DNA of 64,000 nucleotides from Oxalobacter aliiformigenes (lineage in GTDB: Bacteria; Pseudomonadota; Gammaproteobacteria; Burkholderiales; Burkholderiaceae_D): NCBI RefSeq assembly GCF_027116575.1, contig NZ_CP098252.1, positions 434,001 to 498,000 on the forward strand. The letters run 5' to 3'. This document shows, piece by piece, positions 1 to 9,483 of this stretch. The notes below the pieces were generated by a model. It saw only the letters and a list, made by a program, of their open reading frames with translations. It made no database searches and was not told where the DNA came from. Every line of letters begins with the position of its first letter. Position 1 is the first letter of the stretch. The position numbers and the translations under genes were made by a program.

Positions 1-666
1 ATCAAGAAAATCAGTGGCCCCAATCTTCATCGCAACTGGGTCATGATCCCGCATGTCACGCAATATGAACAGGCTGATGTGACCGAGCTGGAAACATTCC
101 GGAAAGCGGCTAACGAAAAATACAGGCATGAGAATATCAAGCTGACGATACTGGCATTTGTCGTCAAGGCTTGCGTTGCTGCACTGAAAAAGTATCCGGA
201 GTTCAACGCTTCACTGGATGCGACAGGCGAAAACCTTATTTTGAAGCGTTATTACCATATCGGATTCGCAGCGGATACCGTTCACGGTCTGGTTGTCCCG
301 GTCATTCGGGATGCAGACAAAAAAGGGGTGTTGCAAATCGCCAGGGAAATGGCACAGCTTTCGGCTCTGGCAAGAGAAGGAAAACTGAATCCGTCTGACA
401 TGCAGGGCGCGAGTTTTACCATCACATCATTGGGAGGGATTGGCGGCACTTACTTTACTCCGCTGATCAACGCTCCCGAAGTGGCCATTATCGGTTTGTC
501 CCGTATTACAACACAGCCAATCTGGGATGGAGACCGGTTTCAACCTCGCCGGATTCTGCCGTTATCCCTGTCTTACGATCATCGGGTCATTGATGGAGCA
601 CAAGGAGTCCGGTTCGTCACTTATCTGGCAGAAGTACTGGCCGATTTGAGAGAAACGCTTCTTTGA
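1..666 (+). CDS. aceF: Pyruvate dehydrogenase E2, dihydrolipoamide acetyltransferase (5' truncated by window)
   Basis: C-terminal 221 residues of the E2 subunit, which moves the acetyl group from lipoyl-lysine to CoA in the pyruvate dehydrogenase complex. The frame is open from base 1 (it reads KISGPNLHRNW before the first internal ATG at 43), so the gene continues off the left edge; the lipoyl and E1/E3-binding domains are not in view. The catalytic motif DHRVIDGAQG is near the C-terminus, with the active-site His in its usual place. lpdA, the E3 partner, follows after 75 bp, which supports PDH rather than 2-oxoglutarate dehydrogenase. The match to betaproteobacterial AceF is strong; only the missing 5' part limits the call. 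Confidence 0.93.
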   Translation: MKKISGPNLHRNWVMIPHVTQYEQADVTELETFRKAANEKYRHENIKLTILAFVVKACVAALKKYPEFNASLDATGENLILKRYYHIGFAADTVHGLVVPVIRDADKKGVLQIAREMAQLSALAREGKLNPSDMQGASFTITSLGGIGGTYFTPLINAPEVAIIGLSRITTQPIWDGDRFQPRRILPLSLSYDHRVIDGAQGVRFVTYLAEVLADLRETLL

Positions 667-741
667 TACTGGCGATTTTGCAACATTTTGCCGGTGAATG
701 GAACCGGTACCGGTTCCCGAAAACGGTAATGGAGAACAGGA

Positions 742-2499
742 ATGAAAACGTTGGAAATCAGAGTGCCGGATATCGGGGATTTCAGGGATGTGGAAGTCAT
801 CGAATTGATGGTGAAAGAAGGGGAGAAGATTGCGAAAGACCAGTCACTGGTACTGGTGGAATCGGACAAGGCGAGCATGGAAATTCCGTCGCCGGAGGCG
901 GGAGTGGTCAGGGAGCTGAAAGTGAAGCTGGGCGACAAGGTTTCGGAAGGCTCGCTTCTTCTTTTGCTGGACGAAACGGATGTTCCGCAAGCCATGAATC
1001 CGGGTGATGACAATGCGTTTGCGCGGAGTGATTCCTCACCTTCGGATTCTGTTTTGCTGAAGGGAGAAGAGTCAGTTGTCGAATGTGATACCCTTGTTTT
1101 GGGAGCCGGGCCGGGGGGGTATACCGCGGCATTTAGGGCAGCTGATCTGGGACAGAAGATCGTTCTGGTTGAGCGTTATCCGGTTCTGGGGGGTGTCTGC
1201 CTGAATGTTGGCTGTATTCCATCGAAAGCGCTTCTTCATGCGGCCAGAGTCGTTACCGATGCGGCCGATATGAGCGATCGGGGTATCCGTTTCGGTGAGC
1301 CTGAAATCGATACGGTCCGGTTAAACGAATGGAAGCAGGACGTGGTAAACAAATTGACTGATGGCTTGTCCGCTCTTGCGCGGGCGCGCCGGATAACCGT
1401 ATTGCATGGTATCGGGCAATTTTCGGACTCCCATGAAGTGGAAGTTTCGGGGCAGAAAGAAAAATGGCGGGTCAGATTCAAAAATGCGATCATTGCCGCG
1501 GGATCATCCGCGGTGAAGCTGCCCGGTTTCCCATATGGCCATCCGGCACTGGTCGATTCTACCGGTGCATTACAGCTGGATGGAATTCCGGGAAGGATGC
1601 TGGTGATCGGTGGAGGCATTATCGGTCTGGAGATGGCGTGTGTTTATGATGCGTTGGGAAGCCGGGTGACTGTCGCTGAATTCTCGGAAGGCATTATCCC
1701 GTCTGCGGATCGGGACGTTATATCGCCTTTGCTGGAGAGGATAACCGGAAGATACGAAGCTGTTTATACCGGAACCCGTGTCGCAAGGCTGGAAGAAAGC
1801 GGAAAGCAACTGGTCGCGACATTCGAAGGTGTCGGGGCACCGGCAAAACCGCAGACATTCGACCGGGTCCTTGTTGCGGTCGGCCGCCATCCAAACGGCC
1901 GGAGTGTCGGTGCCGAAAAAGCCGGTGTCATGATCGATGAACGCGGTTTCATTCCTGTCAATAGACGGCAGCAGACAAATATTCCGCATATCTACGCTAT
2001 CGGTGATATTTGCGGCGAACCCATGCTTGCTCACAAGGCCAGTTACGAAGGGCGTATCGCCGCAGAAGCCATTGCGGGACTCCAAACGGAATATGATGCA
2101 TTGACTGTTCCATCCGTAGCTTATACCGATCCGGAAATTGCCTGGATGGGACTGACGGAACGGGAAGCGGATAAAAAAGGTATTCCGTATGAAAAATCGG
2201 TATTTCCCTGGAATGCATCCGGACGGGCGCTGACGATGGGACGTCCGGATGGAGTGACAAAACTGTTGTGGAGCAGACAGGACGGTCGTTTGCTGGGTGC
2301 CGCCATTGCCGGAACGAATGCCGGCGAATTGTTGTCGGAGACGACGCTGGCGCTGGAAATGGGAGCTGACCTGGAAGACATCGCATTGACGATGCATCCG
2401 CATCCGTCGCTTTCGGAAACGGTTCTGTTTGCCTCGGAAGTCGGGTTGGGCACGGTTACCGATTTGTATCTTCCCGGAAAAAGAAAACAGGGAATATGA
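742..2499 (+). CDS. lpdA: Dihydrolipoyl dehydrogenase (E3) with N-terminal lipoyl domain
   Basis: 585-residue FAD/NAD flavoprotein that reoxidises dihydrolipoyl-E2 and reduces NAD+. Residues 1-80 form a lipoyl domain with Lys43 in the ESDKASME motif, followed by an acidic/Ser-rich linker to about 108. The FAD-binding GAGPGG is at 121-126, the redox disulfide is Cys153/Cys158 in GGVCLNVGCIPSK, a second glycine-rich Rossmann motif (GGGIIG) lies near residue 290, and the C-terminal HPHPSLSE carries the catalytic His. At 585 residues it is about 110 longer than plain E3; the extra length is the lipoyl domain, a known arrangement in beta- and some gammaproteobacterial PDH E3 proteins. The ATG at 742 follows a GGAG at 731. 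It lies directly downstream of aceF and is probably co-transcribed. Confidence 0.95.
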   Translation: MKTLEIRVPDIGDFRDVEVIELMVKEGEKIAKDQSLVLVESDKASMEIPSPEAGVVRELKVKLGDKVSEGSLLLLLDETDVPQAMNPGDDNAFARSDSSPSDSVLLKGEESVVECDTLVLGAGPGGYTAAFRAADLGQKIVLVERYPVLGGVCLNVGCIPSKALLHAARVVTDAADMSDRGIRFGEPEIDTVRLNEWKQDVVNKLTDGLSALARARRITVLHGIGQFSDSHEVEVSGQKEKWRVRFKNAIIAAGSSAVKLPGFPYGHPALVDSTGALQLDGIPGRMLVIGGGIIGLEMACVYDALGSRVTVAEFSEGIIPSADRDVISPLLERITGRYEAVYTGTRVARLEESGKQLVATFEGVGAPAKPQTFDRVLVAVGRHPNGRSVGAEKAGVMIDERGFIPVNRRQQTNIPHIYAIGDICGEPMLAHKASYEGRIAAEAIAGLQTEYDALTVPSVAYTDPEIAWMGLTEREADKKGIPYEKSVFPWNASGRALTMGRPDGVTKLLWSRQDGRLLGAAIAGTNAGELLSETTLALEMGADLEDIALTMHPHPSLSETVLFASEVGLGTVTDLYLPGKRKQGI

Positions 2500-2502
2500 A
2501 AA

Positions 2503-3219
2503 TTAATGTCCTGTCTCGTTCAGTTTTTTCAGGTCGTTTTCATTCAGGAAACACCAGTGCCCGGTAGGAAGAGATGCCGGCAGTGAAAGATCGCCTATTG
2601 CCGAACGGTGCAGTTTTTCCACTCTGTTGCCGACGGCAGCGATCATTCGTTTGACTTGATGGTATTTGCCTTCCGCTATGACCAGTTTGACATGATATTC
2701 GTCAATCAGCCGGCATTTCAGTGCTTTGGTGATGGTCTTTTCGTTGCGGAGTTCGACGCCGTTTTCCAGCCGCTCGAGCTGATCCTGCCGGAAAGGATCG
2801 GCCGTTGTTATCTGATAGATTTTGGGAACCTTTTTGCGGGGTGACGTATACCGGTGAATGAAATTGCCGTCATCAGACAGAAGCAGCATGCCGGTCGTGT
2901 CCTGATCGAGTCTTCCGACACACTGCAATCCTCTGTGGATGAACGGCGGCGGGAACAGGGAAAAAACGCTCGGATGATGTTGTGGCTGGTGCGAACATTC
3001 ATAACCGGCAGGTTTGTTCAGAACGAGATACAGTTTTTTCCGGTATTCCCATTGTTCGCCATCTATGCAAAATGACAAGTTGTCCGTCTCGATTGGCAGT
3101 CCCGGGTCCGTACAGATGATTCCCCCGATTTCAACACGGTGCTCGAGAACAAGGCTTCGGCAGAATTTGCGGCTGCCGAAGCCTTGGCATTGCAGCATCT
3201 TTTCCAGTGTCATGTTCAT
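2503..3219 (-). CDS. rsuA: RsuA-type 16S rRNA pseudouridine synthase
   Basis: 238-residue RluB/RsuA-family pseudouridine synthase. An S4-like RNA-binding segment occupies roughly residues 1-55. The catalytic motif GRLDQDTTG has its nucleophilic Asp at 105, and the later KYHQVKRMIAAVGN is the second family signature. The form of the catalytic motif and the length (E. coli RsuA is 231 residues) favour RsuA, which modifies U516 of 16S rRNA, over RluB/RluE/RluF, but the exact target is inferred. It converges on lpdA with only 3 bp between the stops and no separate terminator in between. Confidence 0.8.
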   Translation of the reverse strand: MNMTLEKMLQCQGFGSRKFCRSLVLEHRVEIGGIICTDPGLPIETDNLSFCIDGEQWEYRKKLYLVLNKPAGYECSHQPQHHPSVFSLFPPPFIHRGLQCVGRLDQDTTGMLLLSDDGNFIHRYTSPRKKVPKIYQITTADPFRQDQLERLENGVELRNEKTITKALKCRLIDEYHVKLVIAEGKYHQVKRMIAAVGNRVEKLHRSAIGDLSLPASLPTGHWCFLNENDLKKLNETGH

Positions 3220-3290
3220 GACGACATTGTACGAGAATTTCTGGGCACAAACTTGAAAATCGGTTTTGTGTCATTATATAGTTTGCAGGC

Positions 3291-3320
3291 AATAAAAAAC
3301 CCCACTGCATGTGGGGTTTT
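3291..3320 (-). terminator. Intrinsic terminator of the cold-shock gene
   Basis: Perfect 10-bp inverted repeat (3296-3305 with 3311-3320, loop TGCAT). Read on the minus strand it is a GC-core hairpin followed by TTTTTTATT. It lies 24 bp after the stop of the cold-shock gene and upstream of the rsuA start, so it separates the two minus-strand genes. Confidence 0.85.
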
Positions 3321-3343
3321 GGAACCTGATCCAATGGCCAGAG

Positions 3344-3547
3344 TTACAAGGATTGGATGTTGGAAGCCTGCTTGCCTTTGGGGCCCTGTGTGACTTCAAA
3401 TTGAACCTTCTGACCTTCTTTCAAGGTTTTGAAGCCACTCATGTTGATTGCGGAAAAGTGAGCGAACAAGTCCTCACCTCCGTCTTCCGGGGTAATAAAA
3501 CCGAAGCCTTTAGAATCGTTAAACCACTTGACTGTACCAGTTGCCAT
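3344..3547 (-). CDS. cspA: CspA-family cold-shock protein
   Basis: 67-residue single cold-shock domain (OB-fold) that binds single-stranded RNA and DNA as an RNA chaperone. RNP1 (KGFGFI) and RNP2 (DLFAHFSAI) are both intact and the length is typical of CspA/CspE. It is monocistronic: a terminator follows, and clpS is transcribed divergently about 330 bp away. Members of this family usually have a long regulatory 5' UTR and the upstream gap is large enough for one, but no conserved cold-box was identified. Which Csp paralogue it is cannot be told from the sequence. Confidence 0.93.
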   Translation of the reverse strand: MATGTVKWFNDSKGFGFITPEDGGEDLFAHFSAINMSGFKTLKEGQKVQFEVTQGPKGKQASNIQSL

Positions 3548-3874
3548 AAAAGAGGGTCTTTCTATAAATGCATTATACTCACGAAACCATCGGAAAAAAT
3601 TGAATTTGATCCGAACCAGTCCTTTTATTTTCCTGCCGCTGACAAAAGCGGGACCAAGCCCTTATCAACAGGTCCATTGTTGGCATAAAGATAGGCAAAG
3701 TCAAGCAATTTTCCCAAAAAAGGATGGATTCTTGAGAAATGCCAAAAATTTGATGGTGGTGGTACAACCCGGAAAAAATCACGGGCTGCACGAACAGGTA
3801 AAAACACGTATTATCAATTCTGGACTTGCGCTCGCGCACAAGTGAAAATATATAGTCGATATAAAGTTGAAGCA
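3548..3874. other. Divergent intergenic region, csp / clpS
   Basis: 327 bp between two divergent starts. It must hold both promoters and probably the long csp leader. ORFs on both strands here have no recognisable protein signature and are taken as chance. No convincing hairpin, operator or sigma-70 hexamer pair was identified. Confidence 0.5.
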
Positions 3875-4183
3875 ATGGTGACACAACAGGGAAACGAGGC
3901 GCTTTTGGAGGAAGAAGCGACTGTTCTGAAACCACCCTCGATGTACAGGGTAATTCTTTTAAATGACGATTTCACACCGATGGATTTCGTGATTTTCGTA
4001 TTGCAGGAGTATTTTCACAAGGATACGGAAGCGGCTACACGGATTATGCTCAAAGTTCACCGCGAAGGAAAAGGCGTTTGCGGCGTTTTTCCCAAGGATA
4101 TCGCCAGCACGAAAGTGGAACAGGTTGTAAGACATGCCCGTCAGGAAGGGCATCCGTTGCAATGCACGATGGAGGAAGCATGA
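3875..4183 (+). CDS. clpS: ClpS, adaptor of the ClpAP protease
   Basis: 102-residue N-degron adaptor that delivers substrates with bulky N-terminal residues to ClpA. The core [12 protein letters not shown] and the later [19 protein letters not shown] and AEVV-like region ([10 protein letters not shown]) are diagnostic. The ATG at 3875 is chosen over an in-frame GTG at 3842: it has GAAG just upstream and gives the normal ClpS length, while the longer form adds 11 residues without family support. The stop overlaps the clpA start (ATGA at 4180-4183), so translation is coupled. Confidence 0.93.
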   Translation: MVTQQGNEALLEEEATVLKPPSMYRVILLNDDFTPMDFVIFVLQEYFHKDTEAATRIMLKVHREGKGVCGVFPKDIASTKVEQVVRHARQEGHPLQCTMEEA

Positions 4184-6486
4184 TTGCGCAGGAATTGGAA
4201 GTCAGTTTGCATATGGCCTTTGTAGAGGCGCGTCAGGCACGATATGAATTCATAACAGTCGAGCATCTGCTGCTGGCATTGCTGGACAATCCTTCAGCGT
4301 CCGAAGTGCTCAAGGCGTGCAATGCCAATCTGGATGAGCTCAGAAAGGCACTTGGCGATTTTATCCGGGAGAATACTCCGGTCGTTCCGGGAACGGCAGA
4401 GGTGGATACGCAGCCGACACTCGGTTTCCAGCGTGTTATCCAGCGGGCGATTATGCATGTGCAGTCCGCATCGAATGGCAAGAAGGAAGTGACGGGGGCG
4501 AATGTGCTGGTCGCCATTTTCGGGGAAAAAGATTCCCATGCCGTTTATTACCTGCACCAGCAGGGAGTGACCCGTCTGGACGTGGTCAACTATATTTCTC
4601 ATGGCGTTCGCAAAAACGCGCAGCCCGATGCACCGAAACAGACTGAAGGGGCCGAGGAGGTACAGGGTGATTCTGCATCCGGCAAGGATTCCCCGCTGGA
4701 ACTTTATACCCAGAATCTGAACAGGGAAGCTGTTGCAGGCCGGATCGATCCATTGATCGGTCGTGAAAGTGAAATCGACCGGGTCATTCAGGTATTGTGC
4801 CGCCGGCGCAAAAACAATCCGTTGCTTGTCGGTGAGGCCGGTGTCGGCAAGACGGCGATTGCCGAAGGACTGGCGTGGCGGATCACCCAAAAGAATGTTC
4901 CCGAGGTACTGCAAAATGCTGTGGTATTTGCACTCGATATGGGAGCGCTTCTGGCCGGAACGAAATACCGCGGCGATTTTGAACAGCGCCTAAAAGCGGT
5001 GTTGAAGCAGCTGAACGATAATCCGGGGGCCATTCTGTTTATTGACGAAATCCATACGATCATCGGTGCGGGGTCTGCATCGGGAGGGACGCTGGATGCA
5101 TCGAATCTGCTGAAACCCGCTTTGTCCAGCGGGCAGCTCAAATGCATAGGGGCGACCACTTTTACCGAATTTCGCAACGTATTCGAGAAAGATCATGCTT
5201 TGGCAAGACGGTTCCAGAAAATCGATATCAATGAACCGACCGTTGAGCAGACAGTACAGATATTGCGTGGACTGAAATCCCGTTTTGAGGACCATCACAA
5301 TGTCAAATATTCCGTTTCGGCACTGATTACGGCTGCGGAACTGTCGGCCCGTTTCATCAATGACCGGCATTTGCCGGACAAGGCCATCGATGTTATTGAC
5401 GAAGCGGGGGCCGCCCAGCGGGTATTGCCGAAATCGAAGCAGAAAAAGACAATCGGTAAAGCTGAAATTGAGGATATCATCGCCAAAATTGCCCGCATAC
5501 CGCCACAAACTGTCAATCAGGATGACCGGAGCAAATTGCAGAATCTGGAACGGGATCTGAAGAATGTCGTTTTCGGCCAGGATGCCGCCATTGATGCATT
5601 GTCAGCCAGCATCAAGATGGCTCGTGCCGGACTCGGCAAAACGGACAAACCGATTGGCGCTTTTCTGTTCTCCGGGCCGACCGGTGTCGGGAAAACCGAA
5701 GTGGCCCGGCAGCTCGCCTTTGCACTGGGTATTGATCTGATCCGTTTCGACATGTCCGAATATATGGAACGTCATGCCGTCAGCCGGATGATCGGTGCGC
5801 CTCCGGGTTATGTCGGGTTCGATCAGGGAGGATTGCTGACGGAAGCCATTACCCGGAAACCTCATGCGGTACTGCTGTTGGATGAAATCGAAAAGGCACA
5901 TCCGGATATTTTCAGCATCCTGTTGCAGGTGATGGATCACGGTACTTTAACGGACAATAACGGGCGTAAGGCGGATTTTCGCAACGTCATCATTATCATG
6001 ACGACCAATGCCGGTGCGGAAAGTCTCCAGAAGTCGTCAATAGGATTTACCGGCAGCAAGGAGGCCGGCGATGAGATGGCCGATATCAAACGCATGTTTA
6101 CGCCAGAATTCAGAAACCGGCTTGACGCGATTATCAGTTTCAGGGCATTGACTGAGGAAATCATTCTGCGTGTGGTCGACAAGTTCCTGATGCAGCTTGA
6201 GGAACAGTTACATGAGAAAAAGGTCGATGTGGTCTTTACTGAACCCTTGCGGCGTATGCTGGCCCGAAAAGGTTTCGATCCGTTGATGGGGGCACGACCG
6301 ATGTTGCGTCTGATACAGGATCTTATCAGAAAAGCGCTGGCGGATGAGCTTCTTTTCGGCCGGCTTGTTGACGGGGGGGCTGTTGTCGTCGATATAGACG
6401 ACAAGGATGAAATCAGACTGGTTTTCCCTGAGAAAACGGAATCCTCTTCCGCTGTACCGGAAAACAAGGCACTGGAACTGGAGTAG
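4180..6486 (+). CDS. clpA: ClpA, AAA+ unfoldase of the ClpAP protease
   Basis: 768-residue Hsp100 ATPase that unfolds proteins and feeds them to ClpP. The N-domain (residues 1-145) binds ClpS. D1 has Walker A GEAGVGKT at 218-225 and D2 has GPTGVGKT at 499-506, each with Walker B and sensor motifs ([18 protein letters not shown]). Length and the absence of a ClpB-type coiled-coil insertion identify ClpA (E. coli 758). A longer reading from 4078 would overlap most of clpS; the ATG at 4180 has GGAGG nine bases upstream and begins with the typical MIAQELE. A hairpin follows the stop. Confidence 0.96.
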   Translation: MIAQELEVSLHMAFVEARQARYEFITVEHLLLALLDNPSASEVLKACNANLDELRKALGDFIRENTPVVPGTAEVDTQPTLGFQRVIQRAIMHVQSASNGKKEVTGANVLVAIFGEKDSHAVYYLHQQGVTRLDVVNYISHGVRKNAQPDAPKQTEGAEEVQGDSASGKDSPLELYTQNLNREAVAGRIDPLIGRESEIDRVIQVLCRRRKNNPLLVGEAGVGKTAIAEGLAWRITQKNVPEVLQNAVVFALDMGALLAGTKYRGDFEQRLKAVLKQLNDNPGAILFIDEIHTIIGAGSASGGTLDASNLLKPALSSGQLKCIGATTFTEFRNVFEKDHALARRFQKIDINEPTVEQTVQILRGLKSRFEDHHNVKYSVSALITAAELSARFINDRHLPDKAIDVIDEAGAAQRVLPKSKQKKTIGKAEIEDIIAKIARIPPQTVNQDDRSKLQNLERDLKNVVFGQDAAIDALSASIKMARAGLGKTDKPIGAFLFSGPTGVGKTEVARQLAFALGIDLIRFDMSEYMERHAVSRMIGAPPGYVGFDQGGLLTEAITRKPHAVLLLDEIEKAHPDIFSILLQVMDHGTLTDNNGRKADFRNVIIIMTTNAGAESLQKSSIGFTGSKEAGDEMADIKRMFTPEFRNRLDAIISFRALTEEIILRVVDKFLMQLEEQLHEKKVDVVFTEPLRRMLARKGFDPLMGARPMLRLIQDLIRKALADELLFGRLVDGGAVVVDIDDKDEIRLVFPEKTESSSAVPENKALELE

Positions 6487-6501
6487 CTCACCGGAAATGT
6501 T

Positions 6502-6534
6502 GGAAAGTCTGTCTTGCGTGACAGGCTGTTTTCC
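6502..6534 (+). terminator. Probable terminator after clpA
   Basis: Stem GTCTGTC (6507-6513) pairs with GACAGGC (6520-6526) across the loop TTGCGT, followed by TGTTTTCC; flanking GGAAA and TTTCC can extend the stem. The T-tract is short, so efficiency is uncertain. It lies in the convergent gap between clpA and the polyferredoxin gene. Confidence 0.45.
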
Positions 6535-6539
6535 GTGTA

Positions 6540-7973
6540 TCAGAATGTCCAGAGAAAATCCAGTAATGCAATGGGCATGCAATAAAGTAGCAGTGATGCG
6601 AAACGGGCCGGCGAAACACGTTGCATGACAGTTTTCCGGCCCAGCCAGCACGAGACGGCTGTAGCCTGAATCAGGATGACTGCTTCAAAAGGAGTCGCCC
6701 ATGCCAGGCTGACGCCATATTCCTGCCAAATGGAAAAACCGATCCGGCACAATCCCAGAAATATGCTCCAGCCGATGAGCGGGATAAGACAGTAAGCCAG
6801 CTGTCGCCATAAAATCGTATCACCGGCCAGCTTGCCGGCCATGCGGAGAAAAACGTAAACGAACAGGCCAAGCAATGTTCCGGTTATGACAATGAAAAAG
6901 AGTCGGTAAAAGGAAACCGGACTGTCGGCCAACCACCAGGGCAGATTCAGATGCATAGGCATTCCAATTGCCGTTATCCAGTCAATGAACCATCTGTACA
7001 GGCGGCTTGTATGCCATGCGAGAGACATGGTGCAAATACCGGTTATTCCCCAGACCAGCAAAAAGAGTTCCGATCCGGTAATCGCCCGGGGGTTTGCGGA
7101 AATGATTTCTTGTATCGGGCTTCTGGCGGCAAACTCGACAGCATTGCGGTAACCGCTGCAACGGCCGCAGGCGTGACAGGCGGAAGTGCTTGTCATTTGC
7201 CGGATATTGATCAACGGTGCGCAATTGATACGTTTGACTGTACCAGTAAAATTTTTCCATTTTTCCCTGTCCACACGGAAATGGAAAAAAGACAACTTTG
7301 CCAGCAGACCGAAAAAACCATTTCCTGGACACAGATACATGCACCAGACGCGTTTTCCGTTTCCGTACAGATAACCGGTAAGAAGGGCGAGGCATGTCGG
7401 GATTCCCAATAAGACCAGTGTCGCGGGAAAATATTCATAAAAACCGGTCATCTGGCCATATAAAGTCGTTCCGACCAGTACCGTACATGGCCAGCCTTTC
7501 CAGCGTATCCAGCGGGGAATGGAGCGTTTTTTTCCGTATTCGCTGACGAATTCGGTCAGTGTTCCGTCAGGACAGAAAATACCGCACCAGAATCGTCCGA
7601 ACAACATCATACCCAATACGATCAAGGGCCATCCGATTCCCCAGAATAAAAGCCGGGCGGTCAGTCCGGTTTCAGGTTCGGCTATCCATACCGGGATGAA
7701 AAGCAGGGAAAAATAGACGAGTACCATCGACCATTGGATAATGGCGATGATTTTCGGGTGGTTTTCGAGTGCATTGCCAAAACGGGCGGCTCCGGATTTG
7801 ACAAATCCCTCAGAACAATCGAAAGCGGGTTGATTTGCCGACGGTTCATGGCGAAGGCCGGCTTTTAGAATGTCCCTTCCGGATATTTCGGATTTGTCGG
7901 ATAAGTCTTTTTCAGCCACTTTCATTGACTCGGTATTTTCAAGGTTCTTGTCCTTGTTGAAGAACAGATGCAA
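6540..7973 (-). CDS. Membrane-bound 4Fe-4S polyferredoxin (NapH/CcoG/NosR-like)
   Basis: 477-residue membrane protein with several hydrophobic segments (about 75-95, 108-125, 183-203 and at least four in the C-terminal half). Cys pairs of the polyferredoxin type are at 130/134 (WCGIFCPDG) and 211/215 (WCMYLCPGNG). A third cluster motif at 266/269/272 (CHACGRC) has Arg276 where a classical ferredoxin has its fourth Cys; Cys251 might substitute. The family passes electrons from quinol or ferredoxin across the membrane. No reductase, Nap, Nos or Cco gene lies nearby, so the partner is unknown. The start is uncertain: ATG at 7973 gives a hydrophilic 70-residue N-terminus, and ATG at 7925 is an alternative. 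It is divergent from the aldo/keto reductase gene. Confidence 0.75.
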   Translation of the reverse strand: MHLFFNKDKNLENTESMKVAEKDLSDKSEISGRDILKAGLRHEPSANQPAFDCSEGFVKSGAARFGNALENHPKIIAIIQWSMVLVYFSLLFIPVWIAEPETGLTARLLFWGIGWPLIVLGMMLFGRFWCGIFCPDGTLTEFVSEYGKKRSIPRWIRWKGWPCTVLVGTTLYGQMTGFYEYFPATLVLLGIPTCLALLTGYLYGNGKRVWCMYLCPGNGFFGLLAKLSFFHFRVDREKWKNFTGTVKRINCAPLINIRQMTSTSACHACGRCSGYRNAVEFAARSPIQEIISANPRAITGSELFLLVWGITGICTMSLAWHTSRLYRWFIDWITAIGMPMHLNLPWWLADSPVSFYRLFFIVITGTLLGLFVYVFLRMAGKLAGDTILWRQLAYCLIPLIGWSIFLGLCRIGFSIWQEYGVSLAWATPFEAVILIQATAVSCWLGRKTVMQRVSPARFASLLLYCMPIALLDFLWTF

Positions 7974-8077
7974 TAATGCATGCCATATGTCGGAAGCGGT
8001 TTTGGCATTTCCTGTACGGAAATCGCCAGTGGTTTGCCGTATCCGGATTGATAAACGTTTATTCAGGAAAACAGATT

Positions 8078-8911
8078 ATGCCTTCACATGTTATCACCTT
8101 GGCGAATGGTATCACGATGCCGACTCTGGGTCAGGGTACCTGGTTCATGGGAGAATCCTCGTCGTCCAGAAAGGATGAAATCGCCGCTTTGCAAAAAGGG
8201 ATCGATCTGGGAATGACGCTGATCGATACAGCGGAAATGTATGCTTCAGGCGGTGCGGAAAAAGTGACCGGGGAAGCGATCGCCGGAAGACGTGACAAGG
8301 TATTCCTTGTTAGTAAGGTACTGCCGGGCAATGCCAGCCGGAAAGGAACCATTGCCGCTTTTGAGCGTAGTCTCAAGCGTCTTGGAACGGATTATATCGA
8401 CTTGTATCTGCTTCACTGGCGGGGAGGATATCCACTCGATGAAACGTTCGATGCCATGGAAAGACTGCTTGATGCCGGAAAAATCAGGGCGTATGGCGTA
8501 TCCAATTTCGATCTCGACGACATGCAGGAAGCGTCGCAGTATGACCGGGGCCATATTTGCGTCAATCAAGTTTTGTACAATCTGGCATCAAGAGGCATCG
8601 AGTGGGATCTGCTTGGCTGGCTGAGAAAACGCAATGTCGCCGTGATGGCTTATTCTCCGCTGTATCAGACACGTCTTTTGAAGAGTCCCGGACTCAAAAG
8701 GATGGCGGAGGAACTATCCATTACACCGGCGCAGCTGGCGCTGGCATGGCTTCTTCATCAGGGAACGATACCGATTCCGAAATCATCCAGTGTCAAGCGG
8801 GTTGAGGAAAACCGCAAAGCCTGGGATATTGTCCTGGAACCTGAAATACTGGGAAAACTGGACGGTATTTTCCCGCCTCCGGATCACAAAATGCCGCTGG
8901 ACGTCCTGTAA
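8078..8911 (+). CDS. Aldo/keto reductase (AKR superfamily)
   Basis: 277-residue NAD(P)H-dependent TIM-barrel oxidoreductase. The tetrad is visible in order: Asp and Tyr in LIDTAEMY, Lys in VSK and His in LLHWRGG. The cofactor-binding end PIPKSSS is also present. The length and N-terminal pattern (MPTLGQGTWFMGE) resemble the YeaE/methylglyoxal-reductase group, but the substrate cannot be assigned. The ATG at 8078 follows AGGAAAACAG and matches the family N-terminus; the frame is open back to 7976 but that part has no AKR features. Transcribed divergently from the polyferredoxin gene with about 100 bp of shared upstream DNA. Confidence 0.85.
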   Translation: MPSHVITLANGITMPTLGQGTWFMGESSSSRKDEIAALQKGIDLGMTLIDTAEMYASGGAEKVTGEAIAGRRDKVFLVSKVLPGNASRKGTIAAFERSLKRLGTDYIDLYLLHWRGGYPLDETFDAMERLLDAGKIRAYGVSNFDLDDMQEASQYDRGHICVNQVLYNLASRGIEWDLLGWLRKRNVAVMAYSPLYQTRLLKSPGLKRMAEELSITPAQLALAWLLHQGTIPIPKSSSVKRVEENRKAWDIVLEPEILGKLDGIFPPPDHKMPLDVL

Positions 8912-8913
8912 GC

Positions 8914-9414
8914 TTATGACAATACGGGACGGTTGTTTGCGGTGGCAGGGCCGTCCAAGAGGCCCTGTGCGGCAAACTGCCGGATGATCCGGATTGAGTC
9001 GATATCGGTTTCTTTGTAGGCGGAGCGCCGGAAATCGTTGTACATGGCTTCCGGGCCTTCGTCTATTGCGGAATCCTCATAAATGAAACGAACGAAAAAA
9101 CGGCCCGGAAACGGTTCGTCAATCGAGATTTCAAGTCGCGACTCGATGATTTCGCCTTGTGCCGGAATGTGGAACAGCAGCTTTTGCATCGGAACAAATT
9201 CGACTTTGTCCCTGACCTTGAATTTTCCGAAATCAAGTACACGTTTAATCACGTTTTCCGATTCTTCCGTTATTTCACAGGCATCCATGTGCGGAATGAA
9301 CAGAGTCGGCTCTTTGGCACGCAAAAGCAGCCCGAACCATAATTGTTCGCGGTTGAGTAAGTCAGCGCGGGGATCGTCAAAATTGTTGATTTCAATCAGA
9401 TGTTCAAATTTCAT
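8914..9414 (-). CDS. DUF1857 (AtaL-like, SRPBCC fold) protein
   Basis: 166-residue protein of the DUF1857 family, predicted to adopt the SRPBCC ligand-binding fold; no biochemical role is established for bacterial members. Family-like features are the start MKFEHLIEIN, a central IESRLEISID stretch and the terminal DIDSIRIIRQFAAQG. The ATG at 9414 is preferred over an upstream ATG at 9453 because the family starts at MKFEH. It converges on the aldo/keto reductase with 2 bp between stops, and is separate from fmt by about 70 bp on the upstream side. Confidence 0.65.
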   Translation of the reverse strand: MKFEHLIEINNFDDPRADLLNREQLWFGLLLRAKEPTLFIPHMDACEITEESENVIKRVLDFGKFKVRDKVEFVPMQKLLFHIPAQGEIIESRLEISIDEPFPGRFFVRFIYEDSAIDEGPEAMYNDFRRSAYKETDIDSIRIIRQFAAQGLLDGPATANNRPVLS

Positions 9415-9483
9415 GTGAGTTCGTTCTGGCTGGTTAATGCCGACAATAATCAATAACCGATCTGAAAAGATTGCTGAGGCATA

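Noticed and set aside
621..1013. Minus-strand ORF over the aceF/lpdA junction
   Set aside because: Antisense to the lipoyl domain; Ser/Thr-rich without motif.
3528..3845. ORFs on both strands in the csp/clpS gap
   Set aside because: No start signals, no family, and they overlap the promoters both flanking genes need.
4078..4179. N-terminal extension of clpA
   Set aside because: It lies inside clpS and lacks family similarity; the ATG at 4180 has a good ribosome-binding site and the usual start.
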